Shown: positions 44,973 through 58,379 of the stretch, in pieces | Layout: every line of letters starts with the position of its first letter | Numbering within the stretch: the stretch's first letter is position 1 | From: Lunularia cruciata | Lineage: Eukaryota; Streptophyta; Marchantiopsida; Lunulariales; Lunulariaceae | DNA: 64,000 nt | NCBI GenBank assembly: GCA_948567375.1 | Contig: OX419757.1 | Location: 26,654,732-26,718,731, forward strand | Direction: 5' to 3' | Position numbers and translations under genes: made by a program | The notes under the pieces: model-generated | Seen by the model: only the letters and a program-made list of their open reading frames with translations | Database searches by the model: none | Told to the model about the DNA's origin: nothing

Positions 44973-46148
44973 GAGGGTACTTATTATAAAGTATCATAAT
45001 TTACTAATATCTATAGAAAAACATAAATATTTTTCTATATTTTTCTTAGAAAAATCTTTCAACCCTTATCAATATATACTGTTTGTTAAGTTAAATATGT
45101 GGAATAGATTCATTCTCCTTGTTGCCTTTATTTTTAATTGAGAGAAGTAACTATCTAATAATCCAAAAAATTTCGATATAATATATGCTTTAGCAATTTG
45201 ATAATTTAGTTATCAAATCTTTCACCTTTTGTCAGAATATCTGTTTCCGTTTGCTTTGTTGAGGGATCCGTCCAAAATGGCTAGTCGAATATAGATATCC
45301 TAGTGTACAATCAAAATTACAAAATCTAATACACAACTTTTATTCAAAGATATCCTCAAACTTTAGTTCTCAATTTCTCCTCCTTATAAGGTTTTTTTCT
45401 TAGAATAGGTCAAATTGTACTAGAACCAGATCTAAAATATCTAAACGATCTAAACCCAAAGAAAGACTGGCCGTGGTTGTGATCTGACCAAGTGCACAAT
45501 TTGGAACACCATTTTCCTTGGATATACTCATTAATTCAAGTTATTATATAGAGTTAAGAGGGGGCTTGCGATCTATTTGCATACAAGCTTAAAGTGGATG
45601 AGCGAGCAGTAAAATAGTCCTTTCGCTATCGGTGTTTGAGCCTAGAATTTTCTCCCTTCCTATCTATTCATTTCTATGAGGGTGCGTAACGAAAAAAGAT
45701 AAGCAACAAAGGTTTCGTATAGTCTGTCAGTATCTTACATCAATAAAACTCGTTTTCTCCAACTGAATTGTATAATTGACACAATGAAATCCTCTATTCA
45801 TATCATTTCTATAGCATGAATTTAATTTTATCCAAAAGCTCTTGCATTTTGCATTAGTTTTTGGACGAACTGCAACAACGAGTGCTATCTTTTGTAGATG
45901 CATTTTGAGATGGACATATTTCACAAGAAGAAAAGGGATTCGAAATTCGAGATATATCGAAAGCGTCATGATCTATTCAGATCATCTTCTACCTTGGGAC
46001 ATAAAGTGAACGGTGGTTTAACAACCGGTTCTTTGAAATGGGTTTCCAATTAATTCGAATAATAATAGATCAATCATATTATATTTTGAACATATCCTTA
46101 ACTGTAAACTAGATGTTGGATAAACTACTCTCTAACATGAGTACGGTT

Positions 46149-46403
46149 TTATAATGTACAAACATTTTCACGCAACAATGAAAGATATTCGCTGAATGAA
46201 ATGTTCTGCAAGAACATAGTCTGACCTTGGCCGGGATCCTTCACGAGGAGTCTCACGTTGGATCTGCGACCCGGCACCGGTCTTGCGCCTTCAATCTTGG
46301 TAAACACCGTATCTACTCTTTTGCGTTGAAACATCTCAACCTTCACCCTCCCGTCCCGTGATGTGGCCTGATTTCGCCTCAAGGATCCCGCGACATCGCC
46401 CAT
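46149..46403 (-). CDS. Unrecognised small reading frame (84 codons)
   Basis: Starts MGDVAGSLRRNQATSRDGRV and contains VEMFQRKRVDTVFTKIEGA and RRSNVRLLVKDPGQGQ. It stands out from its surroundings by CG-rich, gene-like codon use and a balanced, basic composition. An 84-residue soluble protein is predicted, with no signal peptide or membrane span. I know no family for it. It could be a small host gene, one exon of a larger gene, a retrocopy fragment, or chance. Confidence 0.3.
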   Translation of the reverse strand: MGDVAGSLRRNQATSRDGRVKVEMFQRKRVDTVFTKIEGARPVPGRRSNVRLLVKDPGQGQTMFLQNISFSEYLSLLRENVCTL

Positions 46404-49400
46404 TGCTCCATGAGTTTGAGGAGCAATTGAACTACGTGATGCTTGGAATAGGGAGTTGATTACTATCTTGTTTTAGCATGTTTCAGGTGTTTATTGGCGT
46501 TCCCTGTTCTTTTTTTTTTGTTTATGGGTTCGGAAATGGTCGGGGCCTAGGAGTTGAATACAGTATGTTGACCCTTGGATCACTAGGTTACGAGGGCTAG
46601 ATGGATTGCCAGTTCTGTTCGATTTGCCATTGTCCATTTCTTCTCTCTCTATTTCAGCGAAAATTCACACAAGGACTGCGTGCTTAGATTGCCTCTTCTG
46701 TTCTTCATGAGCTTCAAGGTACTCGAGGCTTGTTGGATCACGCCTTGGTCATTTTAAGACCTAAATGCAAAGAGCGAATACTCACCATCAAGAAGAATGT
46801 GCACAACAGTTTCGTCAAATAAAAAGGACTTCCTTAAAAGTAGGAATCTGTTATTGCGGAAATCTCATCCAGAATGTCAGCTGCAACTGCAAGCTGCCGG
46901 GAGATGGGAATTTCCTTGCTTTCTTCGCTCTCTGCTAGTATCTCGCCAACCAAGGAGTTTTGTTCAGGCTTCAAAGTCGAGCTAAGACAGATAACGTGTT
47001 GTCAGCGTGACCAAAAGCATTGATTGAACCTGTGGGGCTGCGTTACAGGAAAAGAAAATCCATCTAAAGCCTCAAGGAAAATATTTATCCCAGCTTCCCA
47101 CTAGCTGGACTTCAATTGCCCCAGCCCTCCGTGGACTTTCGATGCAAAACCATTATTATTGCATTGCATTGTCATACTGCATTGCTTGGCTGATGTAGAA
47201 ATAATTCTCAAAGCCATGTGGGATCCATTCCTAAGCAGAGCCTGCTCCAGAACCTACACCAAAGCCGTTGCGGAAAACTGTCCGAAGACCATATAAACCA
47301 CAAGAAACCCTTGATGCCGCACTTATAAAATATTCATCGCCACGAAATGACTATCTGGTTGGATGGGAACTATCGATACACTCCCCTGTAGGAGCCATTT
47401 CCTGACAAGGCCTCCGCCATGATGTAAAATCTACCTTTGTGCTGCATTGAAGTGTTGCTGCGATTGATTGATAGTGGGCATCATGCAGACCAGTGTTTGA
47501 AGCCCGCTTCACACCAGATTTTACCGATTTCTATTTAACTCAGACAACTACTCGCTCATTGGAGCTAAATATTGAACAAACGTATATCGTTTCAAGTTAA
47601 TGTCACTCGAGTAATTCGTATGGTCTTCAAGAGCAAAAATGGACTGCTAATAGCTCGGAAGTAGATGTGTCAGGTATGCCAGTCTGCGAAGCGTTAGCCC
47701 ATGTGGACCAGCATTCATCCATATTTGACGTCGTGCATATAAAGTACAACAAAGGGGATCGTATAGTTTACTTTAATTCGGCCTCAGACGGTTCAGACTT
47801 GAGAAGTAGAGTTCCCTATCTTCATTGAAAATATTAGGGTAATCAAACTGCTTAATAGAAGGTCCTCGTCCAAGCGTAACAGTTATGGATCCAGGATGAT
47901 TTGGACTTCAGCCTCCTTCCACTGGGTTCATCATATGCGTTTGCAAGTAGGACGATGTGCAACGTCTAGGTAATCTTAATTCGTGTAAATATGATAAACA
48001 GCGGTGAGTTTCTCGGGACACAAATAAGCTCCCAAATGTTGTGATCAACCGATTATCATGAGCCGCTCAGCCTGGACTTGGTTCTCAGCTTTCCTGAGTA
48101 TGGATTTCATCTTCGGTTTGATCCTTGCTCTCAGGTACCTAATAAACGAAGCATCAACAGTTCCAGCATTTGAAAGTTAAATTGCTAAACGAAGCCGTTC
48201 GTTCGTAATTTTCTTCATATAGATCTCTGTTTGTTCCCTTTCAGGTTTCTCCATATGTATTTCTGTAAGAAGAAACATGAGCAGGATGCAGTAAAACCTT
48301 ACGCATTGGCTTCTTCATTTTCACAGCGACTACGACTCATAGAAGTGCATGATATGAAACTTCTCCAGATGCGTTATGCTGCCTCAACAATTGGGTAGAT
48401 CACTCTACTGCTCTATACAATGCACTGTACTCAACTGGACTGCTTTGCTGCTGGGATCCTTTGAGATAGTTAGTATGCCCATGTTTTAAAAGTCGAGGTT
48501 GACTTCCTGGCCCTTTCCTGCAATATACCGCTTTATGAGACATTGCATCCTCTGTACGTCGTTCCACTTGAGCATGTTGCAGGGGTCCGCATCATGCTGC
48601 CACTTTTGTGGCAGTCTACGCTCTTTTGACCAACATTTGCTGGCAGTCTCAACATAAGTCGGTGCTTATATCATTTGAAATATCCTGTGGGTCTAACTCT
48701 GACTTGGTGATTCTAGCACAAGGTATGCACTTTTGGGAGAGAATTTCAGTCGATATTGTAGTACTAGGTCCGGAATCTGATTGACACACTAATATGAGTC
48801 TTTGAATACATGAAGCTTGTAAGTTCAAGTTAAGTTATAGATCGACAAATCTCTTTACAATGAATGGTGGCCTAGAAGGTGTCAACTGGATCTCTACCCC
48901 ACTAATGTTCGCAAACAGTCAGAATTCTGAAAGCCTCACGTCATTCTGCAGGGACTTTGTGAAGCCTCTTTTGTGTTTCCCATACCGTCCGAGTACATTG
49001 GTTACTGGCAACATCGCAACGGTAATAAGACGCATTATAAGCACAAAGACGGGCAGAAGGACCGTTAGCTTCTTATCATACTACTGCTGCATCTGTATGT
49101 TTTTCAGGTTTTAACACATTTTCATTGCCATAAGCAGCTGAGTTGCCTTTGGAGTTCCCAGATGGAACGACGCCAGTCATGTCTAGAGTCTGCATATATG
49201 ATAGCACGGGTGACGGATGTGGGAAATTCAAGCTGGTTTTAGCCCCACAGCTATCTGGTTGAGGTCTGTTCATGGAGGAGGTTTATCAGTTTATAAGGTT
49301 CCACCTCTATTATATCTGCGAGTTATTTCCTGCAATAATTTCCTTACGATGATCATGCACTTGGATCTCCTGCAATTGTGAATTTCTATAAACAATACTT

Positions 49401-52368
49401 CCGATAGAGTAAAGAGAAGTTCCTGTATACAAACCTCCAGGTTACGACTAAATACAATTGAGTAAAATGTACGAGATGGTGAGTTACATCAGCGTGGAAA
49501 TTGTCTGCTCTCTTTTCTCTGCAAATATACAAAATTATCATCCTATTTTAGTGAGGAGATCAAACCTGGAAGGCTCTCTTTGAAACTGGGAGATGGTTGC
49601 TACAGTTTGGTCCCTGTGTATTGCAATTATCATATCGTGTCTGTTTGTGAAAATCCCCGTTCACGAGAAGCACACCTTTTTCTGTAACTACATCCTCAAG
49701 TGCCCGTTACGTTCTGGATGTACATCCCTGACAGCCTCCATTTACTTCAGGAGATGATTATAGACCTTTTCATCCTTCATTTTGCTCTATGAGTTGGCAC
49801 TTTTGGTGCAATTTGTTGCAGTTAGCCGAGGATATTCATTTTATAGGAAGTGGGCACCGACTGGCATTTGGAGCATCTCCACAGGTTGGATTCTTGACTC
49901 TGAGAAACTCACAAGGGATGCTTTGTGTCTTTGTCATACTCGCATATCGCCCTTACAGTCCGCGAGCTGCTCTACAACATGATCGCTGCAGATCGGCTTT
50001 CCTCCTGGAACTCTTGCCCTTCTAAGCTAGTTGCAAACAAGCGCAGTTATGATAACTACGGCTTGGTGAATTTTCTCATAGATATGTTGCCTGAGTACAT
50101 TCTCCGTTTTGCAGGATGTCTGGGCTCAACTTGGCGGACCGTGCTGCTTCCAACAGAAACAGACGCGTCTCTGTCTTGCGATTTTCCAAATGGTACGGTT
50201 AGCCCATGTCAAAGTGCTCTCCAATTCAGTTTTTGTCCATCCAACTTTATATTCAAGTGAGAAGATGATTCAACGAAACACCCAAGTTTAAGGGATTTCT
50301 TCAGAATTCCGTCCTTTTTGCAAGGGGATTTATAGGACTGGAACCTCTGCATCTAAGATTGAAGCAGATATGAGTCAGACCTTGTCTGCCAACTGGCACA
50401 GTAGGCACCAAGTTTTGCTCCACTGTTAGTAATAGTTTGGTGACTTGTACAGATTGATCCTATGGTCATCCATTCTGCCTCAGATCCTCGTCCTCAGACA
50501 GCGTTGGTGGCGACTACTTTTACAACTACTTTTCACGAGACCTTGTAATTTTGTCTGATGGACAGGTGTTCACATAAGACAATTTTTGGCATGTCCATAT
50601 TACCAAAAGTTTCTCGATCTCTTGGAGATAACTTGTCATATTCATTGGCTTCTTCGATTCTGTTTTATTATAGAAAAGTGTCTAGCATAACGGGGATCTT
50701 CGGGCAGTCTTCAAATGCTTTTTGCGAATCTGGGAAATAGAGCTGCCCTAGTGGTCGTTCCTTCGCACAAGAATTTGACAGCGAGCTGGATTTACTCTGA
50801 GTGCTTACTGCAAATCTTGCCGTCACATCGAATCAAGAAATTTATCTTGCATACAAACTTTCCAGGTCATACAGACTTCAATTCTTACATGAAGTGCAAC
50901 TTCTTCATTCACTGCCCCCCAGGTATAGATTGTCCAGACTCCGCAACATTTACAATGATCCCGAAAACTCGTGTCGTTTATGTTCCCTAGGAGAGTGTAG
51001 AGCTGGTATGATATTCCTCTAGGAGACTGGATTTCGGCCGAGTGATCCTTATAGGAAGAACTTTGTAAATCTGTCAATTCCTCTTAATGAGGCAGATTTT
51101 GATTCAGGATTTCTAGGGTGGTAATAGCTGTCGAGAAGGGAGGGGATGAAGAATCGCAAGACAAGGATATTAAGCGGTGCATCGATTCTGACTCTAGATG
51201 GCCTGACGTACAGATCTGAGCCTATCATACATACTTTCAAGCCCAGACATCCGTGCATATATAATAGGGAAATCATGTGATCTTCGGATTCGATTATCAC
51301 ACGTGTAATTGATGTCTTCTCTTGTTCGCACAGCGAGTTTCCACCCACATTTCTTCAGTTAATTGATTCCTTCATAATCGAGTCCTTTCGTCGGCAATAC
51401 TAGGAGATGTTGGGCGAGCAACTATTCAAGCGCAAGGTCCTGTTAACAATCCATTTGGACCAACGTTTGTATACGGCTACAGAGATATTGCATTGGAGAA
51501 CACTTCAAAAGCTTTTACGCTTATGATCATCTCAGCATCCTTTTCTAGTAAGTAACAACTTCAAGTCAGACGTGGGGTGGTATTCATGAGATGTTCCCTA
51601 CGGATTCAGTGCCGGGCAATTTGTATTGCTGAAATGCTCGCTCATCATTCATGTTCCTTCCTGTGTTCAAAGGTTATGAAAAATGGCCACATTGCACTGC
51701 AACGTTGTTCCAGACAGGGAAACCGCACTGCCATCCTCGATTGGTCAATCCAGTTTGACGGACGCTGAATAGGCTGGCAGTTTAAGCCTCGGGCTATTTA
51801 AAAGACTGATTCAGCCCTATTCTCAGACAATCAATCTGGGCTTATCGCCATTATAGATGGTTCTACATGTCGAAATCTATGCACGTATACACGTCTCTGG
51901 TGCAAATATCCAATTTGCATGTACTCATATGACGGTGAGCTCTGAAGACTTCACTCGCAGGTGCAGTAGGGTAAAGTTGGAGGTGTTGCACTGGTTCAAA
52001 GTACAGTGAACTCCCTAATCGTTAACACACGAGAGGATCTTCGTGAGAGAACCAAGCAGAACTGAGGAAAGGAAAATTCTCTCAAGTCATTTAAGTCTAC
52101 ATCTCGTCGTGGACACTAGTACTCATGATTCTCTCAGTTTCTGTCCATCCAACATCACCGCAAATCAATCATCCCAAAACACCCGATCATGTATTGCTAT
52201 ATTGCAGTATAACTATCGACGTAGGCATTTCAATCTTTAGATTCAGGGAGTGATATGATCTTTCTTCGCAGGTTCCATGGGGGTCAACTTTGAAGCATTG
52301 AGTTCCTCGCAACTGACCTTCGCATGACCTTTGATTTTGTTTTATTGTTCGCCTTCAATAGATACAGA

Positions 52369-52421
52369 CTCTCATATCAATTCTCTACGTTGATATGAGA
52401 GAGGCTCTCACATCAACGTAG
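52369..52421. repeat. Alternative hairpins
   Basis: CTCTCATATCAA (52369-52380), TTGATATGAGAG (about 52390-52401) and CTCTCACATCAACGTAG (about 52405-52421) are consecutive. The middle segment can pair perfectly with the first, or over 17 positions with one mismatch with the third (CTACGTTGATATGAGAG). Confidence 0.85.
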
Positions 52422-53300
52422 GCATCAAATCCTCATACTCATCTACTCTAGTGTAGTCTACAGTAGTTGAACTGAGAGCGGATATGAATTATAAAGTTTG
52501 CCGGCCAGTGTCCGTAGAATGCAATTAGTGTGCTGTCAGCCTTGAGAGACTTGGTCGATGGAAAAGCCCTTGCCTATGGCGGATGCACCACGATCGAATT
52601 AGGAATTTGAACTGAATTACCCACCTCGTCTCTAGTTTGCGACATGCGAATTTCAAGACAGGAACTCTAATCCATGTCGCGCACAATAATGTTTAGGGTA
52701 CGAACCATTGGATGAGGCAACAAGGAATCGATGCAAAAAGTCATCTCCTACTTTGTGGAAGCACTGACCTCCTAAGTAAGAGCAGGAGTACAATGGGGAT
52801 TTCGAATTTAGAGAATAAGGAATCTGTATGAAAGTGACCCACTTTTGTAAAGACATTTTTGAGATCCCATAAAGATCCCGTTGAGAAAGAGACATTAAAA
52901 TTGAACCCCGGCCATAAAGATCCTGTAACGAGATATTGTAATGAGATATTCCGGGAGGATAAAGGTCTGTTCAAATCTAATGTCCATGTGATTAGCTGTG
53001 AGTTACATAAAAAGAAATAATAGTGAAGACCATGTAGATAGTGCAACATGGCAGTTGTGTTTTGCATATTATAACAAGTGGTACAAGGCATTTGAATCTG
53101 CACCTTCCAAAATGAAGAAGATTTTGTGGAAACTAATTCTCTCCCTTCGGTATGAAGGACCTGTCTCTACCGCTATCAAGAGATTGAGAGTTTAGCATAT
53201 GAATGGTCCGCGATCCAATCAAGACTGTTTTTAAGTTCACATTCTTGGTGGGAAATTGGTTTCCTTTGGTAGAGTTTCAAGCTTCCCCGCATAGATAAGG

Positions 53301-54274
53301 AGGTGTGTTGTCACCCAAATCACCAAGTATTACTTTTATTTTCTCTCTCCAATAGAAATTTTGTCAACTCGTGTGTCTCCCAATATCATTTTTCTACTCC
53401 TCTTAGTTGTCTTAATTTAGCTCCAAGTAGTGGATTCCGAGAGCTCTTGAGCATGGTATCCTCAATCCTTTTGTCAATGACTTCATTGCCTTCTTTGTCT
53501 CTTTCACAGCCTTTGTCAATGGCTTTGGGTTCCTCAATGCCTTGGGGGAGTAGAGGTAAATCTAAATCTGATGATATCAAAGATAGATTTAGGATGGTGG
53601 ATCATCATTATGCACAAATTTTAGATTATCCTGATTACCCCAAATACTTTAATCAAATGTATGGAGGCCCTTGCAAGCAGCCGTACAAAAGAGCACTACT
53701 TTTAGCATGATGGTCATATTTTTTGTGAATTTTGGGAGTAGATTTCTATGTACTATGATTGGAGACCAATTGAGCAAGATATTGGCCAGATATATGAAGT
53801 CTTACAAATTGGCTAGAGATTAGAAGGATAAAATGCTCCAGAGAATATCTAGAGATACTTGAAATATGGATTGAAAACTATGGACTAGAAATTGTAAGAC
53901 ATATGTCCTTATTTCATAGGATGGATGTTATATTTGAATGCAAACCTAATATATCTACCCTTTCTCTTGTAAGTTTGGGATTAGGAAATGAAGCAGTTTT
54001 GAGTGTATCAATGGGGCAAAATGATGATATTGGAATAAGATCTCATCTACAAGCCCGAGAAGAAGAGAATAAAGTTTGTAAATGACATCCTTGTGTCTAG
54101 TATTAGTGAAACATTTCCTAGTGCCTTTGAGTATGGAGAAGATAATGAACAAGTATTAGAATAAGAGAGTATATTTCTTGATGATTCTCAACTTGGTGTG
54201 AAAGATGCTACTATGGATGAGTTTATTCAAAGCTAGAAAAGGAAAAGTACAAGAGGAGAAGAAGTGAAACATGT
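53301..54274. other. Unassigned sequence left of element E
   Basis: A plus-strand frame at 53303-53710 ends in a segment with gene-like composition (HHYAQILDYPDYPKYFNQMY). I cannot place it in a family. The remainder has no recognisable feature. It may be a remnant of another mobile element into which E was inserted. Confidence 0.35.
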
Positions 54275-54524
54275 TGTAATACCATTAGCTAGACATATTA
54301 TCTAGAGGTGGAAATTTGCTTGGTAATATGTGGAAAGATGTTATATATGATGGTGTAAGTAGATTAGATAGAGGTGTCACTAAAAGAGTACTTCCACTAA
54401 TAGGGTAAAGGCCAAAAACATCATGAAAAATTTGCTATATAATAAAGACAAGGTGCTCTTTTGGGGCATCGGAGTATTGAGAGCTGAAGCATTGTGTTTC
54501 TTCTCTTGTAAGGTTCTCCTATCA
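54275..54524 (+). repeat. 5' LTR of element E, shortened
   Basis: Begins TGTAATACCATTAGCTAGAC and ends before TGATATCATAGC, a decayed form of the tRNA-Met primer site. TATA-like GCTATATAATAAAG is near 54433. Much shorter than the 726-765 bp of its relatives. Confidence 0.8.
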
Positions 54525-54659
54525 TTGATATCATAGCAGGTGTTTTAATCCAAGAGAGTAGACAACCCCTCTTGGAGGAACACTTGCTACTAAGACTGAG
54601 TAATTTTGAGGGGAGAAAACATAGTGCAATCAATAGATTGGCAGTGTTTTAGAGAGAAG

Positions 54660-55075
54660 ATGAGATGGAGGCTCTTGGAGGATACTTTCTTGCAATCCAC
54701 TTTTTGGTTTTGAACCCATTCTACATCAAGATTATGTACATCCAACATGAGCAAGTGAGATTATATCTAGTTTACCATTTTGGAGTAGAGTTCATGAACA
54801 TAGTGATGAATTCACCAAACCCAATGATTCTACCCGTGGTGATATACATAGAGAGTGAGATTTGACAATCTATATTCTATTATGATGCAATGGATCTGAC
54901 TATTCCAAATCCTTTCCCTGTCAACACTCAAGTAGAAATCCGTTATGTGATTAGACCTAAAGTGATGTTTAGGGATTTTGTAGTATGCAATTTTTGTGAG
55001 GAATATTTTCAATGAATGATAGCCTCTAAGGTCCCAATGGTAGTCCTAATAGTCAGTATTCTCTCTTGAGTAATC
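54660..55075 (+). pseudogene. Leader frames of element E
   Basis: The first frame (54665-54865) is MEALGGYFLAIHF..., with NPFYIKIMYIQHEQVRL and NSPNPMILPVVIY, clearly the same as the first leader frame of A and B. Traces of the second (NTQVEIRYVIRPKVMFRDF) follow. Decayed. Confidence 0.7.
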
Positions 55076-55129
55076 ATATTAACCCTCTATTGAATTTGAA
55101 AGTAGCAATTGAGCTTTTGTCATATGAAT

Positions 55130-58100
55130 GATTCATGGAGCCTTAGTTGGAAGATCTAATGCAAGGAATGCAGCGGATGTTGAATGAGTTTTGGGAGATC
55201 AAGATGACAATGGAGACATTGTAGAGTCAAGTAAGTGCCTTCAATAATGATTAGGTAATGCAAGAAGAGGAACCATCCCAAAACCCAATACCAATGGCTA
55301 AAGCACATGGACAGTCATTCATCCCAATGACACCAACCCCCATGAAGTCACATTATTAACAATGAACAATAAAGTCCCATTATTACTACAGATGAAGAAG
55401 ACATGTAATATTGAGCCTTACAAGGAAAATCAATTCCATGGGAGTAGTAGAAACTAGATTTCAAGAATGAATTGATTCTTTTGATTATTCAAAACTAAGA
55501 TCATTGGTCATTCCATAAGCATTTTTGCATGTAGGTACTTGACCGATAAAGCCCTCACATGGTACAATGCTTGGGAATGATCAATGTTTGCAAAATGAAG
55601 AGAGATCACTTGGATAGCAATGCAAGAAGTTCCATTGAGAATTTCTAATGTGTGGATTCAGTGTAGATGGCACAAACTTGACTATGGAGGTTGAAGTAGA
55701 AGAATAGCATACAAGAGCACATAGAGGCATTTCTTGATTTGTAGGTTGTAATAACCAATATGAGTCCAGCAAAGCTTTTAAAAATTTCAAATATGGGGTT
55801 AAAAGAGCAAATTCACCAAGAGGTAATTGTAAAAAATCCTTGTGTTGTTTTTGAAGCCATTGCATGTGCTCAAAGAATAGCAAGGGCGCTTGGAGTATGT
55901 GAAAGAGCAATCTTGACTCAACTATATTGGGCTAAAACACCACACTTTGGTGGACTAGTTGCTATGGAATTGGGCAACATTAGGTTTTAAGAACAAGGAG
56001 TAAGATTGCTCTAAGTTGAACGGGAATGGGTCAAAGAAATGAGAGATGGAGTCCCACAAGAGGAAAGGGCTCAAGCAAAACAAAAAATATTGTTACAATT
56101 GTTGTTGAGTTGGGCATATAGCTATCAATTTTCATGCTTGTTTTCCTATAGGCCCTTGGTCCTTGGTCATACATGCAACCTTTGAAAAACATGGAAAGAA
56201 AAATTGAAGAGGAGGATGCTAAGATCACATTGAAAAATGACAATTGCCAATAAATGTACCTTGCAATCTTACTGGCTCAATGGAGAAGAATAAAAGTGGA
56301 GGAAGGAAAAAGACAAGTGTGCAAAGGTTGAGGAAGACACACACACAATTGATAGTCATAAAAAGAGTCATAAAAGGAGAATATTGATAGATCTTGGAGC
56401 AATAGAAAATTTCTTGTCTTGCTTTGTTGCAATAAGATTGGGGTTGGAACTAGAGAAGGATGAGAATTAAAAAGTAGAGTTATCTAATGGTCAGACATAG
56501 AGGATTGAGTCATTACCTAGAAAGGTAACACTCTTTATAAGAGAGTATCATGAAGAAATTGAGTGGTGAATGATATGGTTAGCTCATTATGATGTGATCT
56601 TAGGCATGCCATGGATGGAGCACTACAATCTCAAGGTCAATTAAGAACTAGCTAATGGAAGATCATTAGGGATAAAGAAAGACCTCAAATGGAAGAATTA
56701 CCTCTTTGTATCATAGGAACAATAGCTATCAATAAGATAGATAGATGTTTCATTAGTCTAATAAGAGAAGTCTAGAGTGCACAACTTGATGAACAAATTC
56801 CTAAGAAGTTGAAAGTTGTGGTCAATGAATTTCAAGATGTCTTTCTTAATGATTTACCCTTAGGATTACCACCAAAAAGGAGAGTAGATCATAAAAAAGA
56901 GATATTTCCTAGGAAGACACCTCCTTATAAGGCACTATATTTACTATCACTTCATGAGTTGGAGAAGCGTAAGGCTCAAATCAAAGATATGCTACATAAA
57001 GGATTTATCCAACCTAACATGTCACCGTATAAGACTCTTGTCTTGTTTGTGAAGAAGGAAGGTACAATGTACATATGCATTGACTATTGAGGACTAAATC
57101 AACAAATGGTGAAGGACAAATACTTATAATCTTGCATGGATGACCTGTTCAATCAACTTAATAGAGCAAAACACTTCACCAAACTTGATCTACAAAGCGG
57201 TTACAAATAAATCAAGATTGTGGAGGAAGATGTATACAAAACTACCTTTCAAACAAGATATGGTCACTTTGAATACTTGGTGATGCCGTTTGGCCTCACC
57301 AACACACCGACCACTTTCATGAGTTTGATGAATGACATATTTTAACTATATTTGGATAAATCTATTATCATTTTCCTTGATGACATCTTAGTCCACAATA
57401 AGATGATGATGGAGTACAAGCAACATCTACGAGAAGTTTCTAGATTCTATGAAAAAATCAATTCTATACCAAAATCTCAAAATGTGAGTTTTGCAAATCT
57501 AAAGTAGACTAATTGGATATAGAGTAAGTGCAAAAGGTATCCGAGTATTAATAGATAAAATAGAGGTCATTTAGAAATAGGATGCTCCAAAAGATCAAAT
57601 CCAACTCAAGAGCTTTATGGGATTGAGAGGGTTCTATCATCAATTTGTAAAGGACTTTTCCAAGGTTCCACAACCTCTAGTCACATTATTTGGCAAGAGG
57701 AAGAAGTAGATGTGTGGAACCACACAAGAATTAGCCTTTCATGAATTGAAAGATGCATTACTACATGTACCAATCTTGAAATGGTCTAACCCAAAATGTC
57801 TAATCAAGTTGGCTACAAATGCATCATGCATTATGAAAAGGGCAATCCTACAATAGGAATAGAATGATGGATGGCACCAAATTGCATATTTCTCTTGAAA
57901 GTTATTATTGGTGGAATGCAACTATCACACCACTAAACAAGAAGAGTTGGCCATTGTCCTTGCAATGAAGAATTGCAAGCACTATCTTGGCAAAAAGTCA
58001 TTTATAGTGGAGATAGGCCACAAACCTCTATTCTAAATTGAGACACAAAAATATCTATCTCATCAACAAATTTGGTAGGCAAAGTGGAGACAATGGTTCA

Positions 58101-58372
58101 ACATGATGATCACCTATATAGAAGCCAAGAAGCAACTTGCAGATACATTCACCCAAATGCCTATGGCAAACTTGGCAAGAAATATCTATGGTGAACTTGG
58201 CAATAAATATATTATTCACCCAAATGCCTATGGCAAGAAGAAACTTTTAGATGCATTCACCCAAATGTCTATGCATATGCCTAGAGGTCAAGATAAACCT
58301 AGACTTCTTACCAAGGATTCTTACTACTACAAAGATTGACCATAGATTATAGGAGCTCAATCATCCAAAGGC
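55130..58372 (+). pseudogene. gag, protease, reverse transcriptase and RNase H remnants of element E
   Basis: In order: gag traces (LTDKALTWYNAWE near 55540), protease (ILIDLGAIENFLS near 56385), the linker VVNEFQDVFLNDLPLGLPPK (56809), reverse transcriptase with [12 protein letters not shown] and FLDDILVHN near 57285-57400, and RNase H traces (QLADTFTQMPM near 58130). Heavily broken. Confidence 0.85.
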
Positions 58373-58379
58373 ATAACCC

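Larger units (their letters stand above)
43931..53300. other. CpG-rich, apparently low-copy DNA without recognisable genes
   Basis: The base composition changes here: CG dinucleotides are frequent (for example throughout 46200-46400 and 47550-47800), whereas the transposon sections are poor in them. I see no transposon family, no tRNA and no protein domain I can name. All open frames are under 125 codons and look like chance. The sub-region 44300-46140 is more AT-rich. This may be single-copy intergenic or intronic DNA of the host. Confidence 0.5.

Noticed and set aside
45700-46140. Plastid-derived DNA
   Set aside because: The AT-rich stretch with a frame of 80 codons looked organelle-like, but I could not match it to any plastid gene or order of genes.
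48860-51770. Several small frames of 60-111 codons
   Set aside because: No domain, no consistent composition, and overlapping frames on both strands; expected by chance in CG-richer DNA.
54525-54536. An intact primer site in element E
   Set aside because: TGATATCATAGC only resembles the tRNA-Met site; kept as a decayed remnant and not listed as a working site.
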